64,000 nucleotides of DNA from Oscillatoriophycideae cyanobacterium NC_groundwater_1537_Pr4_S-0.65um_50_18 (GCA_016208305.1 JACQYI010000027.1:1-64000); one strand, 5' to 3'; counted from the first letter of the stretch, positions 28,643-38,268 are shown. Program-made: numbers and translations. Notes: generated by a model from the letters alone, not told the origin.

Positions 28643-29008
28643 CTATCTCCCCATCAATCGGGTCACTGTTTGCAGAAACTCCTGTTGATTGACGGGTTTC
28701 GGCAGATAGGCATCTGCGCCCAGCATGTTGCCCCACATCTTATCTACGTCTGTATTTTTGGTAGAACACATCACGATGGGTATCTTGCTGGTGGCCTGAT
28801 TAGTTTTGAATTCGCGGCAGAGTTCAAAGCCACTCTGTCCCGGCAGAATAACATCCAGCACAATTAGGTCAGGCTTTTGCCAACTCAGCCGAGCCTGGGC
28901 TTCTTCACCGCTCTTGGCGCTAATGACCGATAGACCTGCTTGCTGGAGATATCGGGTCAGCATCTCGGTTTCAGTCAAACTATCTTCAATTAATAAAACA
29001 GTACTCAT
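28643..29008 (-). CDS. CheY-like single-domain response regulator (PixH/PilH-like)
   Basis: 121 residues, a stand-alone receiver: acidic pair in VLLIEDSLTETEMLTRYL, phosphoacceptor in DLIVLDVILPGQSGFELC, switch Thr/Ser in IVMCSTKN and Lys in YLPKPVNQQEF. It lacks an output domain, so it should act by protein contact, as PilH does on the pilus motor pathway. It sits 102 bp downstream of the PATAN-REC regulator and 2 bp before the cheW start. Confidence 0.92.
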   Translation of the reverse strand: MSTVLLIEDSLTETEMLTRYLQQAGLSVISAKSGEEAQARLSWQKPDLIVLDVILPGQSGFELCREFKTNQATSKIPIVMCSTKNTDVDKMWGNMLGADAYLPKPVNQQEFLQTVTRLMGR

Positions 29009-29110
29009 AGGATTAAATGTCTGAGATAACGGTGCATAGGCCAGCTAAGGATAGATAGCACTTTCTATTAGGTTGCAAACTCTATTGCTCAGTGCTGCCC
29101 ATCAGCGCAT

Positions 29111-30481
29111 CTACTGAAGCGCCGAGGTTTCGTCCATGCTTTTTTGCAGCAGTAGAGCCGTAGTTTCACCCATCTCGTAAGGATTCCCCAAAAAAGCAAG
29201 TGGCTCGACAGGAGCTTGTCTGCTTGAAGTATTTGCTACAGGCACGGCAGCAGGTTGCGGCAAATATTGATGGACGATCGCCATCACTTTATCTGCATTA
29301 ACAGACTTCGATAAAAAGTCAGAAGCACCAACTACCCTGGCACGCACGCGATCGACAATTCCGTCATTTCCGGTCAAAATCACCACGGGGGTATTTTTGA
29401 AGGCAGACATGCGGCGAATCTGAGAGCAAATTTCATAACCGCTAGCGATCGGCATCACCAGATCTAAAAAAATCAGCCCCGGCTTTTTTTCGAGCAGCAG
29501 CGGTAAAGCATGCACCGAATCCTGCACACTCACATAGCGATAGCCTGCTGCCGTAATGATCTGCTCCATCCACTGGCAAACCGAAGGACTGTCGTCAATA
29601 CAGACGATCAGCGGCGCATTTGCTGCGGGAGAAGCCATGACAGGAGCATTAGATATGGGCGCTTTTGCTAGTTGACCTTCAGGTTTTTTGTCCTCAGATT
29701 TTTTGCCTGTAGAAGCATGGGGAAGAGACAAATCGGGCATTTGGCATAGCTCAATCAAGTCTCGCTGAATATAAGGCACCAAAACACGGGTCAAAGTCAA
29801 TAACTCTTGCCCTGTGGATCGGGCTAAATCCCGGAGCGTCGAATTTGGACTCATGAACGCTTCAAGCGTCTGATAGGTTTTGGCCGTTACAGCCTGTTTT
29901 AGCTCAGCAGGGCGCTTAATAACGGGCACTGCATTGGGCGAATAATGCACTAGGCCAGCGCTATTCCAAGCATTCCAAGCCTGTCGTGCTTGCTCAAGCA
30001 CATGCTCTGCACTCAAAGGAGCCAGCGGATCACCAAGCTGCTCTTGCTTGTCGGGTGCATAACGAATCTGGGTAATTTGCTCACTCGCATAGAGCAGATC
30101 GAATAAGACCTCAGAAGCGGCTGCTTGAATCAGAGAAATGATGGGCGCTCGTCTGACATGCTGTCGTTTGAGTAAAACCGACAAGACCAAGTACTCCCAG
30201 TAAAATGGCGGTTCCTGGTTCTTAGGCTGAATGGTATTGGGCTGAATAGTGGGGCAGAATTGTTTCAGCAAGCGGTGCCAGCGTCGAAATCGATGTTCAC
30301 CCCCTGCAGTCCAAATTAACCGACCTAACCGAAAGTAAAGACTCCATCGCCTTTCATCGACCGTTAGGAAATCTAACCTACCGCTAAAGTGAGACTGAGC
30401 AGCACTTTGAAACTGGCTCACCAACTGGTTAACGGTGATACCCCTCACCGTTCTAGAAACTTCATTTGCACAATTCACCAT
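29111..30481 (-). CDS. PATAN-REC response regulator (PixG/PilG/PatA-like)
   Basis: About 456 residues. The N-terminal PATAN-type region (QLVSQFQSAAQSHFSGRLDF, RRWSLYFRLGRLIWTAGGEH, RRWHRLLKQFCP) extends to about residue 260. A receiver near the C-terminus has CIDDSPSVCQWMEQIITAAG, GLIFLDLVMPIASGYEI and VVILTGNDG. PatA-like regulators head pix/pil clusters and control pilus-based phototaxis. ATG 30481 (AAGGA 10 bases upstream) is chosen; GTG 30505 with AGGGA 6 bases upstream is equally defensible. First gene of the operon. Confidence 0.85.
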   Translation of the reverse strand: MVNCANEVSRTVRGITVNQLVSQFQSAAQSHFSGRLDFLTVDERRWSLYFRLGRLIWTAGGEHRFRRWHRLLKQFCPTIQPNTIQPKNQEPPFYWEYLVLSVLLKRQHVRRAPIISLIQAAASEVLFDLLYASEQITQIRYAPDKQEQLGDPLAPLSAEHVLEQARQAWNAWNSAGLVHYSPNAVPVIKRPAELKQAVTAKTYQTLEAFMSPNSTLRDLARSTGQELLTLTRVLVPYIQRDLIELCQMPDLSLPHASTGKKSEDKKPEGQLAKAPISNAPVMASPAANAPLIVCIDDSPSVCQWMEQIITAAGYRYVSVQDSVHALPLLLEKKPGLIFLDLVMPIASGYEICSQIRRMSAFKNTPVVILTGNDGIVDRVRARVVGASDFLSKSVNADKVMAIVHQYLPQPAAVPVANTSSRQAPVEPLAFLGNPYEMGETTALLLQKSMDETSALQ

Positions 30482-30785
30482 AGCTTTTGCTGTCCTTGAG
30501 AACACACCGACATCCCTAATTTCTGCATCCCAAAACTGTTCTCTTGCCGATTAAAGCCTGAGAACAAATTCGTTCTGGGAAAATGATTCAGAAAGTTTCC
30601 AGATAGCGGATGCATTCTCAGAAAAGTGAATCAGGGAGACTAGATGCGATTGAGAACTAGAAATAGCCTATATTTTCCTGCGCGATCGCCCCAATCGTAA
30701 TCCTGCGGAATCGGACGAAGGCGATCGCCCTCGCATCAGCTTTTCTCCTCAATTTTCCGTATTGATACGTAGCTTCTATGGTTAT

Positions 30786-32279
30786 TTAGTCTACTAAGCC
30801 ATGCTTGGACTGCCATGCTTGTAGCGCCATGCCGTGAACCTCACGCCAGGGAATCTGGTGATGTTGCGCTATTTCAGAGCAGTCTTCGTACTCAGGTTGA
30901 ACATTGACGATCGCCCCCTGTTTTTGCCACCGTGCTATCTTGAGGCGCACCTTGCCATACTGAGTTTCTACCGTTTGAAATTCGCGTTCTAAAATCGTCC
31001 GCTGTTGCATCTTGCACCGAATGCCTAACGTTGTGGTTTCTTGAAATAGGATCGTTTGGCAAGTCTGCATCTGCTCAGGGCGACAAATCACGGTCAGTAA
31101 AATTCCTGGACGCGACTTTTTCATGCCGATTGCTTGCGTGAATACATCCAGCGCCCCTGCTGCTAGCAACACATCAAAAACATAGCCGATCGCCTGGGGG
31201 TTGAGATCATCAACCTGGGTTTCAAGCACAGCCACAGTTTCTACTCCAGGAGAGAGACTAGAAGCAGTCAAAGCAGTCTCAGAGGCTGACTTAGGGTCTA
31301 ACTGGCTGCGGGTTGGCACTTGAGCGGCTTTCACCTGGGCAGTTGTTGTCATCTGAGCAGCTGTTTTCACTTGGGCAGCCGTTTGGCTTTCCCCAATCCA
31401 CAGGCGCAAAATATTGGGAATCGGGAAATCCCGCGAGCCTGCTCCCAACCCAACCCGCTGAAGCGTCATGGCCGGAACAGTTCCAAATTGCATAGCCAAG
31501 GTCGTGACGATCGCCGCTCCGGTAGGCGTGACCAGTTCACGAGCAATGCCATTGCTATAAATCGGCACTTGTCGCATTTCCCAAAGTTTAAGCACAGCAG
31601 GAGCCGGGACGGGCAAACGACCATGAGCTGCCCAAATTGTGCCGCCCCCTACCGGCAGGGCAGAACAGTAGAATTGCTCAATCCCTAACCAATCTAGTCC
31701 CAAGCAAGTGCCAACAATATCAACGATCGCATCGGTTGCCCCTACTTCGTGAAAGTGAACTTGTTCAGGTGGAGTGCCATGAACCGCACCTTCGGCCTCA
31801 GCTAGCTGACGAAAGACAGCCAAGCTCCAAGCCTCGGCCTGGTGGGGAAGACCTGCCGCTTTGATCAGGTGCTCAATATCTGGTAGGCAACGGGTGCCTG
31901 AGTGAGGATGGCCCTGTTCTCTGTCTTGGGAGTGCGTATGGGGGCGATCATGAATATGAGCAGACTCGTGAGGTGGGTGGGAGTGAGGTGGGTGGGTGGA
32001 GTGAGCGTGAGATAGAGGCTGACTCGCTTGTGATAAAGAAGATTCCTCAATATCTCCCCAGGCTTCCTGGATGCCGCTTGCTAGCTCAACATGAACTTTG
32101 GTCGCCTGTTGTCCATTGCGATGCACTTGCTCTGCCCACAGCCTAAATTCATCAGCGATGCCCAAAAGCCCCAACTTCTCAATCAAATAATCTAGCGGCA
32201 CTCCCCCATCAACCAATGCCCCCAGACACATATCTCCCGCAATTCCAGTCGGGCACTCCAAGTAGGCAATTTTTGTCAT
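30786..32279 (-). CDS. larC: LarC-type nickel insertion protein (pyridinium bisthiocarboxylate nickel chelatase)
   Basis: About 497 residues starting MTKIAYLECPTGIAGDMCLG, the LarC signature. The middle carries a His-rich stretch (HSTHPPHSHPPHESAHIHDR), likely metal-binding, then VHFHEVGATDAIVDIVG, the conserved catalytic region. The C-terminal part includes LETQVDDLNPQAIGYVFDVL and SRPGILLTVICRPEQ. LarC inserts nickel into the NPN cofactor of lactate racemase-type enzymes. larA, larB and larE are not in the window. An upstream in-frame start would translate a 15-bp tandem repeat and is rejected. Confidence 0.92.
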   Translation of the reverse strand: MTKIAYLECPTGIAGDMCLGALVDGGVPLDYLIEKLGLLGIADEFRLWAEQVHRNGQQATKVHVELASGIQEAWGDIEESSLSQASQPLSHAHSTHPPHSHPPHESAHIHDRPHTHSQDREQGHPHSGTRCLPDIEHLIKAAGLPHQAEAWSLAVFRQLAEAEGAVHGTPPEQVHFHEVGATDAIVDIVGTCLGLDWLGIEQFYCSALPVGGGTIWAAHGRLPVPAPAVLKLWEMRQVPIYSNGIARELVTPTGAAIVTTLAMQFGTVPAMTLQRVGLGAGSRDFPIPNILRLWIGESQTAAQVKTAAQMTTTAQVKAAQVPTRSQLDPKSASETALTASSLSPGVETVAVLETQVDDLNPQAIGYVFDVLLAAGALDVFTQAIGMKKSRPGILLTVICRPEQMQTCQTILFQETTTLGIRCKMQQRTILEREFQTVETQYGKVRLKIARWQKQGAIVNVQPEYEDCSEIAQHHQIPWREVHGMALQAWQSKHGLVD

Positions 32280-32334
32280 AGTTAATAAGGTCTTTATTGA
32301 GAAAGTGGTATCACTTAGGCGTATAACTAAGACT

Positions 32335-32389
32335 CGGTAATTTTCAACCCGGTAATTTTCAGCCCGGTGGTTTTCGACCCGGCAATTTA
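32335..32389. repeat. 15-bp tandem repeat between larC and the YrdC gene
   Basis: About 3.7 units of CGGTAATTTTCAACC with small changes (CGGTGGTTTTCGACC, CGGCAATTTAC). It lies in the 244-bp divergent spacer, 56 bp upstream of larC, and could affect promoter spacing. Confidence 0.65.
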
Positions 32390-32523
32390 CTATGGGGTGG
32401 TGTTTGCTGACAGCAGCACGCAGCAAGGCGTTGTCAAGCCATTACCCCTCTAAAACATTAGCCGATCTCAAAACATGACTGAAGACATTGATCGCAAGAG
32501 CAAGAAGCTCTGAGGAGAGAATA

Positions 32524-33168
32524 GTGGCTACCGTTTATCAAGTTCATCCAGACAGCCCTCAGGCGCGAACCATTTCCCTCGTTCGCGATGCTTTGCGGCA
32601 GGGTGCAGTCATGCTGTATCCCACAGATACCGTCTATGCGATCGGCTGTGATCTCAATTCCCGATCTGCAATTGAGCGTGTCCGTCGCATCAAACAGCTC
32701 TCCAACGACAAACCGCTCACTTTTCTTTGCTCTTCTCTCTCCAATGTTTCTGAGTATGCAGCGGTGAGCGACTCTGCCTATCGTCTGATTCGTCGCTTTA
32801 TTCCAGGGCCTTATACCTTTTTGCTGCCCGCCACTAAGCTGGTGCCGCGACTGGTGATGAGTCCCAAGCGCAAAACAACGGGTATCCGTGTGCCTGATCA
32901 TGCCATCTCTCAGGCTCTGTTGCAGGCTTTGGGTAATCCCATCATTTCCACCTCTGCTCCTAGCGCTTTAGAAATGCAGGACAGCTATCTTTCTGCCGCC
33001 GAACTCTTCGACCATTTCGATAAACTGGTGGATCTGATTATCGATGATGAGTCGTCGATCGGCTTTCAGGTGTCTACCATTCTCGATTTAACCGAAACTG
33101 AGCCAGTAGTGGTGCGTAAAGGGCTGGGCTGGGAGGCGATCGCCGACTGGATTTCAGAGCCTAGCTAA
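32524..33168 (+). CDS. YrdC/Sua5/YciO-family protein
   Basis: About 214 residues. YrdC-fold motifs: LRQGAVMLYPTDTVYAIGCD, RIKQLSNDKPLTFLC, PGPYTFLLPATKLVPR, TGIRVPDHAISQALLQALGN and PIISTSAPSA. Family members make threonylcarbamoyl-AMP for t6A in tRNA or are YciO paralogues of less certain role; no C-terminal Sua5 domain is present. GTG 32524 is the start because GAGGAGA lies 5 bases upstream; the TTG at 32488 lacks this. Confidence 0.85.
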   Translation: MATVYQVHPDSPQARTISLVRDALRQGAVMLYPTDTVYAIGCDLNSRSAIERVRRIKQLSNDKPLTFLCSSLSNVSEYAAVSDSAYRLIRRFIPGPYTFLLPATKLVPRLVMSPKRKTTGIRVPDHAISQALLQALGNPIISTSAPSALEMQDSYLSAAELFDHFDKLVDLIIDDESSIGFQVSTILDLTETEPVVVRKGLGWEAIADWISEPS

Positions 33169-33619
33169 ATCAAATGCCCATGCCATTTTAAAAACCGCCT
33201 GAGAAACTGTCCATCGAATTGGCTCACTCTTGCTTCTGGATGGGGAAACGGCGATCGCCTCTAAAGGCAATTCTGCCTTGCATAAGCGTCCAGATTCCCC
33301 CCTATTACATCAATGTTCTCCAAAGCACATATTTCGAGATCAGGAAACCACCTCAGAAAGTGCCATAGCGCAGAAGGGTGCTCGCCGTAGACTTCATCAG
33401 CCTGGGTGTAGAGAAAATCTAGCGGGGCAGAAACAACTATCCAGGTTTTGAGTTCTAAGTTCTTAGCAGCAACGTTCTAGACCTGTCGTTTGTCTGTAGA
33501 AAAGTTCGTATGCGCACTTTTTTGCAAATCAAGCAACTTATTTGAAACACAGCCTCTGGCGATCGATTGTTTTCGAGTCTGCCCCCTGCTGCTGTCGTGC
33601 ACTACCACAAAGGCAAGCC
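33169..33619. other. intergenic spacer upstream of hetZ, 451 bp
   Basis: Open frames in it have non-coding composition. It presumably contains the hetZ promoter. No strong hairpin or repeat seen. Confidence 0.4.
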
Positions 33620-34948
33620 ATGAACCTTGAACCTGTGAACTCCCCCAGTTCTTTTACGCCAAAGTCCCTCAACGATATCGATAGCGAAACCAGCTTTCGG
33701 GGATCGGTGGGGCTACATATTACGGAAAGTCAAACTGCCGTAACGGTGAGTGATTCTCCAGAATCCGATCACTCTGAATTGAGTCTGGCTGAGGCTGAAA
33801 TCGCTAAGCTTGTCCAGATCCTACTCACTGAATTTCAGGCAGAGCTACCCGCATTATCCAAAAATGTTCGAGCTGTTATGAATCGTATTGCCATCGAAGT
33901 AGAGCGAATTTGCAGTAAGAGCGATCGCATTCAAAATTCTGGTCAAATTCAGACTTGGCAGCTGACGCTGGCTAAACACCGCATACAAAAGTGTCTCACC
34001 TATTACAATCTTGGCTCTCGGCGCGGCAGGATTGATCTCCATAGCCATCTCAGTACGATGGTCTATCGCCATATTGTGGTTAGCCAAGCGCAAATGGGGT
34101 TTTCGGCACGCTATGGCCTGATCGAAGACTTTCTCCAAGGCTTCTATATTGAAGTACTCAAGGCATTTCGCAGAGAGAATGAACTTCCCGCAGACTATAG
34201 CCCTCGAACCCGCCTAGAGCTGGCAGAGTATATGGCTTTTACTGAGCACTATGCCAAGCGCCGCATTAGTTTACCCGGACGTCGCAGCCAGCAGCTAATT
34301 GTGCTGCGTGCCCAAGGGTTCGCCCATCGTCAGCCGCCCGAAACCACCCTAGATTTGGAGTTAGCTGTAGAGTCCGCCAGAGGCGAAGATGCCGAAATCC
34401 ATAGCCGATCACCTGTTATGCAGCAAGTTAGAGAGCAAATGGTAGCCGATACTGTTGACCCCACCGATTCGGTAGTGCGCGATCGCGTCATTAGTGAGCT
34501 AACGGCCTATCTAGACGCTCAGGGACAAACTGACTGCGTTGATTACCTCATCCTAAAACTACAAGATCTCTCAGCTCCTGAAATTGACGAGATTTTAGGG
34601 CTATCTACTCGCCAACGCGATTATCTTCAGCAGCGCTTTAAGTACCATGTCGAAAAATTTTCTCGCTCCCATCGCTGGCAATTAGTTCATCAGTGGTTGG
34701 GTGCCGATCTCGATCAAAACTTGGGCATGCCGCAACACCAGTGGCAGGTCTTTACTCAGCAGCTGACCCCAGAGCAGCAGCAGCTTTTACAGCTCAAGGG
34801 CAAGAAGGCAACCGATCAAGAAATCGCCAAAACCTTACGCTGTACGCCCAAACAGGTGCATAAACGTTGGGTACGCCTATTGGAACTGGCATGGCAAACC
34901 CGAAACAGCAGTATGGTAGACCTAGGCAATGCCACAGAAACTTTGTAG
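33620..34948 (+). CDS. hetZ: HetZ-family protein
   Basis: About 442 residues. Matches the HetZ family as I recall it: KHRIQKCLTYYNLGSRRGRI, DLHSHLSTMVYRHIV, LIEDFLQGFYIEVLKAFRRE, LELAEYMAFTEHYAKRRISL, and near the C-terminus RQRDYLQQRFKYHVEKFSRS and ATDQEIAKTLRCTPKQVHKR, the last resembling a helix-turn-helix. HetZ controls early heterocyst differentiation in Anabaena, but homologues occur in non-heterocystous cyanobacteria where the role is unknown. ATG 33620 has AAAGG upstream; the longer frame from 33542 adds a Cys-rich unrelated stretch. A 22-bp stem hairpin follows. Confidence 0.82.
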   Translation: MNLEPVNSPSSFTPKSLNDIDSETSFRGSVGLHITESQTAVTVSDSPESDHSELSLAEAEIAKLVQILLTEFQAELPALSKNVRAVMNRIAIEVERICSKSDRIQNSGQIQTWQLTLAKHRIQKCLTYYNLGSRRGRIDLHSHLSTMVYRHIVVSQAQMGFSARYGLIEDFLQGFYIEVLKAFRRENELPADYSPRTRLELAEYMAFTEHYAKRRISLPGRRSQQLIVLRAQGFAHRQPPETTLDLELAVESARGEDAEIHSRSPVMQQVREQMVADTVDPTDSVVRDRVISELTAYLDAQGQTDCVDYLILKLQDLSAPEIDEILGLSTRQRDYLQQRFKYHVEKFSRSHRWQLVHQWLGADLDQNLGMPQHQWQVFTQQLTPEQQQLLQLKGKKATDQEIAKTLRCTPKQVHKRWVRLLELAWQTRNSSMVDLGNATETL

Positions 34949-34990
34949 TTCGCCTTGATCAGGCTATCCCTGATGGGCGATCGCATTCAA

Positions 34991-35041
34991 GTAATGATTT
35001 TTTGTGGCGTAGGTGAGTTCTACGCCACAAAAAATCATTAC
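34991..35041. terminator. long hairpin terminator after hetZ
   Basis: Perfect 22-bp stem (34991-35012 with 35020-35041) and a 7-bp loop. T runs within both arms make it work in either direction. It lies 43 bp after the hetZ stop. Confidence 0.8.
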
Positions 35042-35505
35042 CTTTTGAAACCTACGGCTTGATAAAGAAAGCACATGAGCAGAAGATATTGCCTTTGTTC
35101 GGCTAAAATTGCAGACAGCAAAGCAATTGTCAGCTAAGATTTACGAGGCAATACGTATACATTAGGCTTCTGGGCTGCGGCGCTCTTGAATCTACCAAGT
35201 ATTTATACTGAGCACGCTTTTGCACCATAAGCTAGCCTTTCAGGAACCATCTACCCTGTGCAATGCAGATGGCTGCAATATGGAGGAAACATCAGGTTTT
35301 CTACTGTTGCCAGAGCGGTTTGTTGCCAGAGGCGCTTTTATACACTTTGCTCAGTTGCGTTTCTTCCTCTATCCTTAGTTGGGTGCATCGTGCATTCTCA
35401 TTCGTAGCAGGAAGGACAATTTTTCCTGCTTCCTCAGCCTCAGTCTGAGTGAATGCTATCCGGACTCTACATTGATGAAGGCATTTAGCAAGAAGGAGCT
35501 AGAGA
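35042..35505. other. intergenic spacer before the kinase gene
   Basis: No supported gene; short open frames at 35263-35448 have atypical Cys/Ser-rich composition. A small hairpin AGCAGGAA / TTCCTGCT at 35407-35430 lies in the presumed 5' untranslated region of the kinase. Confidence 0.4.
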
Positions 35506-38199
35506 GTGACGGCAGGATTGGAGCTAACTCCTGGAACCCTAATAGATGGCCGCTATCGCATTCAGCGAGTTTTGGGGCGAGGGGGTTTTGGACGAACTTA
35601 CTTAGCTGCGGACGATCGCCGCTTTGGGGATCCCTGCGTTCTTAAAGAATTTGCACCCAGCAATCAGTCTGATCCCGTGGTTGCTCAAAAGCTGCGGGAG
35701 CTATTTCAGCGAGAAGCCACAGTCCTACATAAGCTGAATCACCCGCAGATCCCGCGTTTTTTTGCGGTGCTTGAAGAAAACGATCGCCTGTTTATCGTTC
35801 AAGAGTACATCAACGGTAAAACTTACTGGCGCGTACTCCAAGAGCGGCAGCAGCACCGAAAAGCTTTTACCGAAGCAGAAATAGCCAAGTGGCTGAGCGA
35901 TCTCCTGAAAGTCCTAGACTACATCCACGGAGAAAATATTGTTCATCGCGACATTGCTCCCGACAATATCATGCTGCCTCGCGGCAAAAAACTGCCTGTC
36001 TTAATTGATTTTGGCGTGGTGAAGCAAGTAGCCACCCATTTTTATGGCATGAGCGCCATTCATCCCGATGGGCTGATTCAAGCCTCTGTCTCAGTGGGCA
36101 AGTTTGGTTACGCTCCCTATGAGCAAATTCGCATGGGGCAATGCTCGCCTAAGAGCGATTTGTATGCGCTGGCCGTTACGGCTGTGGTTCTGCTGACGGG
36201 CAAGCCTCCTAATTTGTTGATTGACCCGCGATCGCTGGAATGGAAATGGCAAGCCCAGGTTAGGCTAAATCCACGTCTGGTCGAGATCTTGGAAAAGATG
36301 ATGGCGGAGAAACCTCAAGACCGCTACTCTTCAGCTAAGGTCATTTTGCGAGATTTACATTTACTCAGTCGATCGGTGACGGCGATCGGGGCTTTCAATC
36401 CAGGGCAATTGCGTCAACCACTGCCTAAGTATGGCACCAGTACTTTACTCAACTCTAGCGATCTTAGACATACCGGAATTCGGCTTGTGTCGCCTCCTCA
36501 CGATTTTCCGCTGCCTGCTCAGGCTGATCCCGCCCTGCAATCACAAATTCAGCCTGTTATCACAGCAACGCAAGGTCAAATTGCAACGCAGGTCGTCACG
36601 AAACTGGTGGGGTTGGATGGTCAAACTACAATTCAGGCTCAGACTCAGCTGGAATCAGACATATATGACTTGAATACAGCTTCTGGGGCGACCCGCAGCA
36701 CTATTACACCTATTACGGCAGCACCTCGAACCACCTCTCGGATTCTCGTGAACGCTGCTGGCAGAAATACCAGCAGAACGAGCGGTAGACAGCCTCACCT
36801 TCAGCTCAAAAATGTTTTGGCGCTGGGGCTTCTAGCGCTACTGCCTCTGAGCGGCGTCGTGGTAGGCGTGCGATCGCCCTATCTATCTTCGCTCTGCTAT
36901 GCCCTAAACAATTGTGCTGGAGATCAGCAGGCAGAAATTCGCTATCGGCGGGCCATAGAACAGGCCGTTGGGGCTAAGACGCTGTTTGAAAATGCCCGCA
37001 ATCTGTCAGATTTGCAGAGTGCCCGCGATCGCATGGCAGATTCTTTGTCTCAGCTCGCTGCGGTGTCTGGCAGCAGCAAAATTTACGCTGAGGCACAGCA
37101 AGTGCTGGTCAGCTATCGCAGCACGCTACAAGGACTGGAAAGTCACCTTGAAAGAGAAAATCGAGCGGCTCAGCTTTTGAAGCGGGCAGAGGCCGAGGCG
37201 CAGAAAGCAACTGAGCAGACTAAGGCGGCAAAGACTATTCAAACCTACGAGGCAGCTGAGCTACAGTGGCGGCGTGCGGTCTTAACGCTAAAAACCATTC
37301 AGCCTGACACTTTTGCGGCTAGCCAGGTTTCGGCAAAGCTACAGGAGTATGGTGCCCGTTGGCAGGCTGTAAGTTTGCATCTACCAGATTCGCCCGAACG
37401 ACGACAAACCACAGAGTGGCTCCAGCCTCGAATCATTCAAGCGGCGGCTCGTCCTGCTCAAGGCGGCTCGTCTGGGGCGATCGCCGCACCTCAAATTTCA
37501 TCTCAAACTCAATCTGGGTTTAGCTCCTCCAACATTCAGGGAAACCCATCAGCATCCAGCAGTTCTGGCAATACTCGTCAAAGAGCGTCCTATGGCGCAA
37601 CCACCAAGCAATCCAATTCTTCCCAAATTAGCTCGTCATCGACTGGCGTAACCCGTTCAAATACTCGTTCTGACAGCTTTCTGCCGCGCTTAGAGGCGGG
37701 TGCACCCTCAATCTCCACGGCCGATCGCTCTCGAAATATTTTGCAAACCCTTGCCCCTCGAGTCTCGTCGCAAGCGAATTTGACAAGACCTTTATCTATT
37801 GCAGCATCGGTCAGCAGTAGCCCCTTTTCTAGCTCTCTTGCTACAGGCAGCGTGCCGCTTTCAGCGCTGCAAACTTTAAATGATGTGTCGCTGGGGCTAG
37901 AGGGAGCCTGGATCAATCCGGGCGGCACCTATGTAGCCAACCTGGTGCTAGAGAACTACAGCGATCGCACCTTTGGCTTTGTGCCTCTATTTGCTGAAGT
38001 CAGAGATGCCAGCGGCCAGGCAGTGCAGTCTAGAATTCTCCTGCGCGATGCCGAAGATGGCATGGTCGAGCCGGGCAGTACGCTACGAGGGCAGCTATTT
38101 TTGCTCGATCGCCGCTGGCATAGCTCTGGCGAACAAAACCTCACTCTTGTTATCCGCGAAGGCACAAGTGGCAGCCGGAACTTCTATCTACCTTTCTAA
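35506..38199 (+). CDS. Ser/Thr protein kinase with TM segment and large C-terminal region
   Basis: 897 residues from GTG 35506 with AGGAGCTAGAGA just upstream. Kinase domain about 15-285: GRGGFGRTYLA loop, K47 in CVLKEFA, catalytic HRDIAPDN (D149) in place of the usual HRDLKPEN, and IDFG (168-170). A Thr/Gln-rich linker, one hydrophobic segment near 435-457 (VLALGLLALLPLSGVVVGV), a helical region with Ala/Gln-rich coiled coil (500-590), a long Ser-rich stretch and a final beta-rich part (LEGAWINPGGTYVANLVLEN, LVIREGTSGSRNFYLPF) follow. Likely a membrane-anchored sensor kinase with an outside beta domain. Ligand and target unknown. Confidence 0.88.
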   Translation: MTAGLELTPGTLIDGRYRIQRVLGRGGFGRTYLAADDRRFGDPCVLKEFAPSNQSDPVVAQKLRELFQREATVLHKLNHPQIPRFFAVLEENDRLFIVQEYINGKTYWRVLQERQQHRKAFTEAEIAKWLSDLLKVLDYIHGENIVHRDIAPDNIMLPRGKKLPVLIDFGVVKQVATHFYGMSAIHPDGLIQASVSVGKFGYAPYEQIRMGQCSPKSDLYALAVTAVVLLTGKPPNLLIDPRSLEWKWQAQVRLNPRLVEILEKMMAEKPQDRYSSAKVILRDLHLLSRSVTAIGAFNPGQLRQPLPKYGTSTLLNSSDLRHTGIRLVSPPHDFPLPAQADPALQSQIQPVITATQGQIATQVVTKLVGLDGQTTIQAQTQLESDIYDLNTASGATRSTITPITAAPRTTSRILVNAAGRNTSRTSGRQPHLQLKNVLALGLLALLPLSGVVVGVRSPYLSSLCYALNNCAGDQQAEIRYRRAIEQAVGAKTLFENARNLSDLQSARDRMADSLSQLAAVSGSSKIYAEAQQVLVSYRSTLQGLESHLERENRAAQLLKRAEAEAQKATEQTKAAKTIQTYEAAELQWRRAVLTLKTIQPDTFAASQVSAKLQEYGARWQAVSLHLPDSPERRQTTEWLQPRIIQAAARPAQGGSSGAIAAPQISSQTQSGFSSSNIQGNPSASSSSGNTRQRASYGATTKQSNSSQISSSSTGVTRSNTRSDSFLPRLEAGAPSISTADRSRNILQTLAPRVSSQANLTRPLSIAASVSSSPFSSSLATGSVPLSALQTLNDVSLGLEGAWINPGGTYVANLVLENYSDRTFGFVPLFAEVRDASGQAVQSRILLRDAEDGMVEPGSTLRGQLFLLDRRWHSSGEQNLTLVIREGTSGSRNFYLPF

Positions 38200-38233
38200 T
38201 ATCAGGCAGCAACAATATCGGAGAATAATCTAC

Positions 38234-38266
38234 TTTTAGGAGCCGCGCAAAGCACAGCTCCTAAAA
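38234..38266. terminator. hairpin terminator after the kinase gene
   Basis: TTTTAGGAGC pairs with GCTCCTAAAA, 34 bp past the kinase stop, followed by AATATG. First of two adjacent hairpins between convergent genes. Confidence 0.65.
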
Positions 38267-38268
38267 AA

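Noticed and set aside
33230-33451. 73-residue plus-strand frame before hetZ
   Set aside because: Low coding character, no start signal.
35263-35448. 61-residue plus-strand frame
   Set aside because: Cys/Ser-rich composition, no ribosome-binding site, inside the kinase leader.
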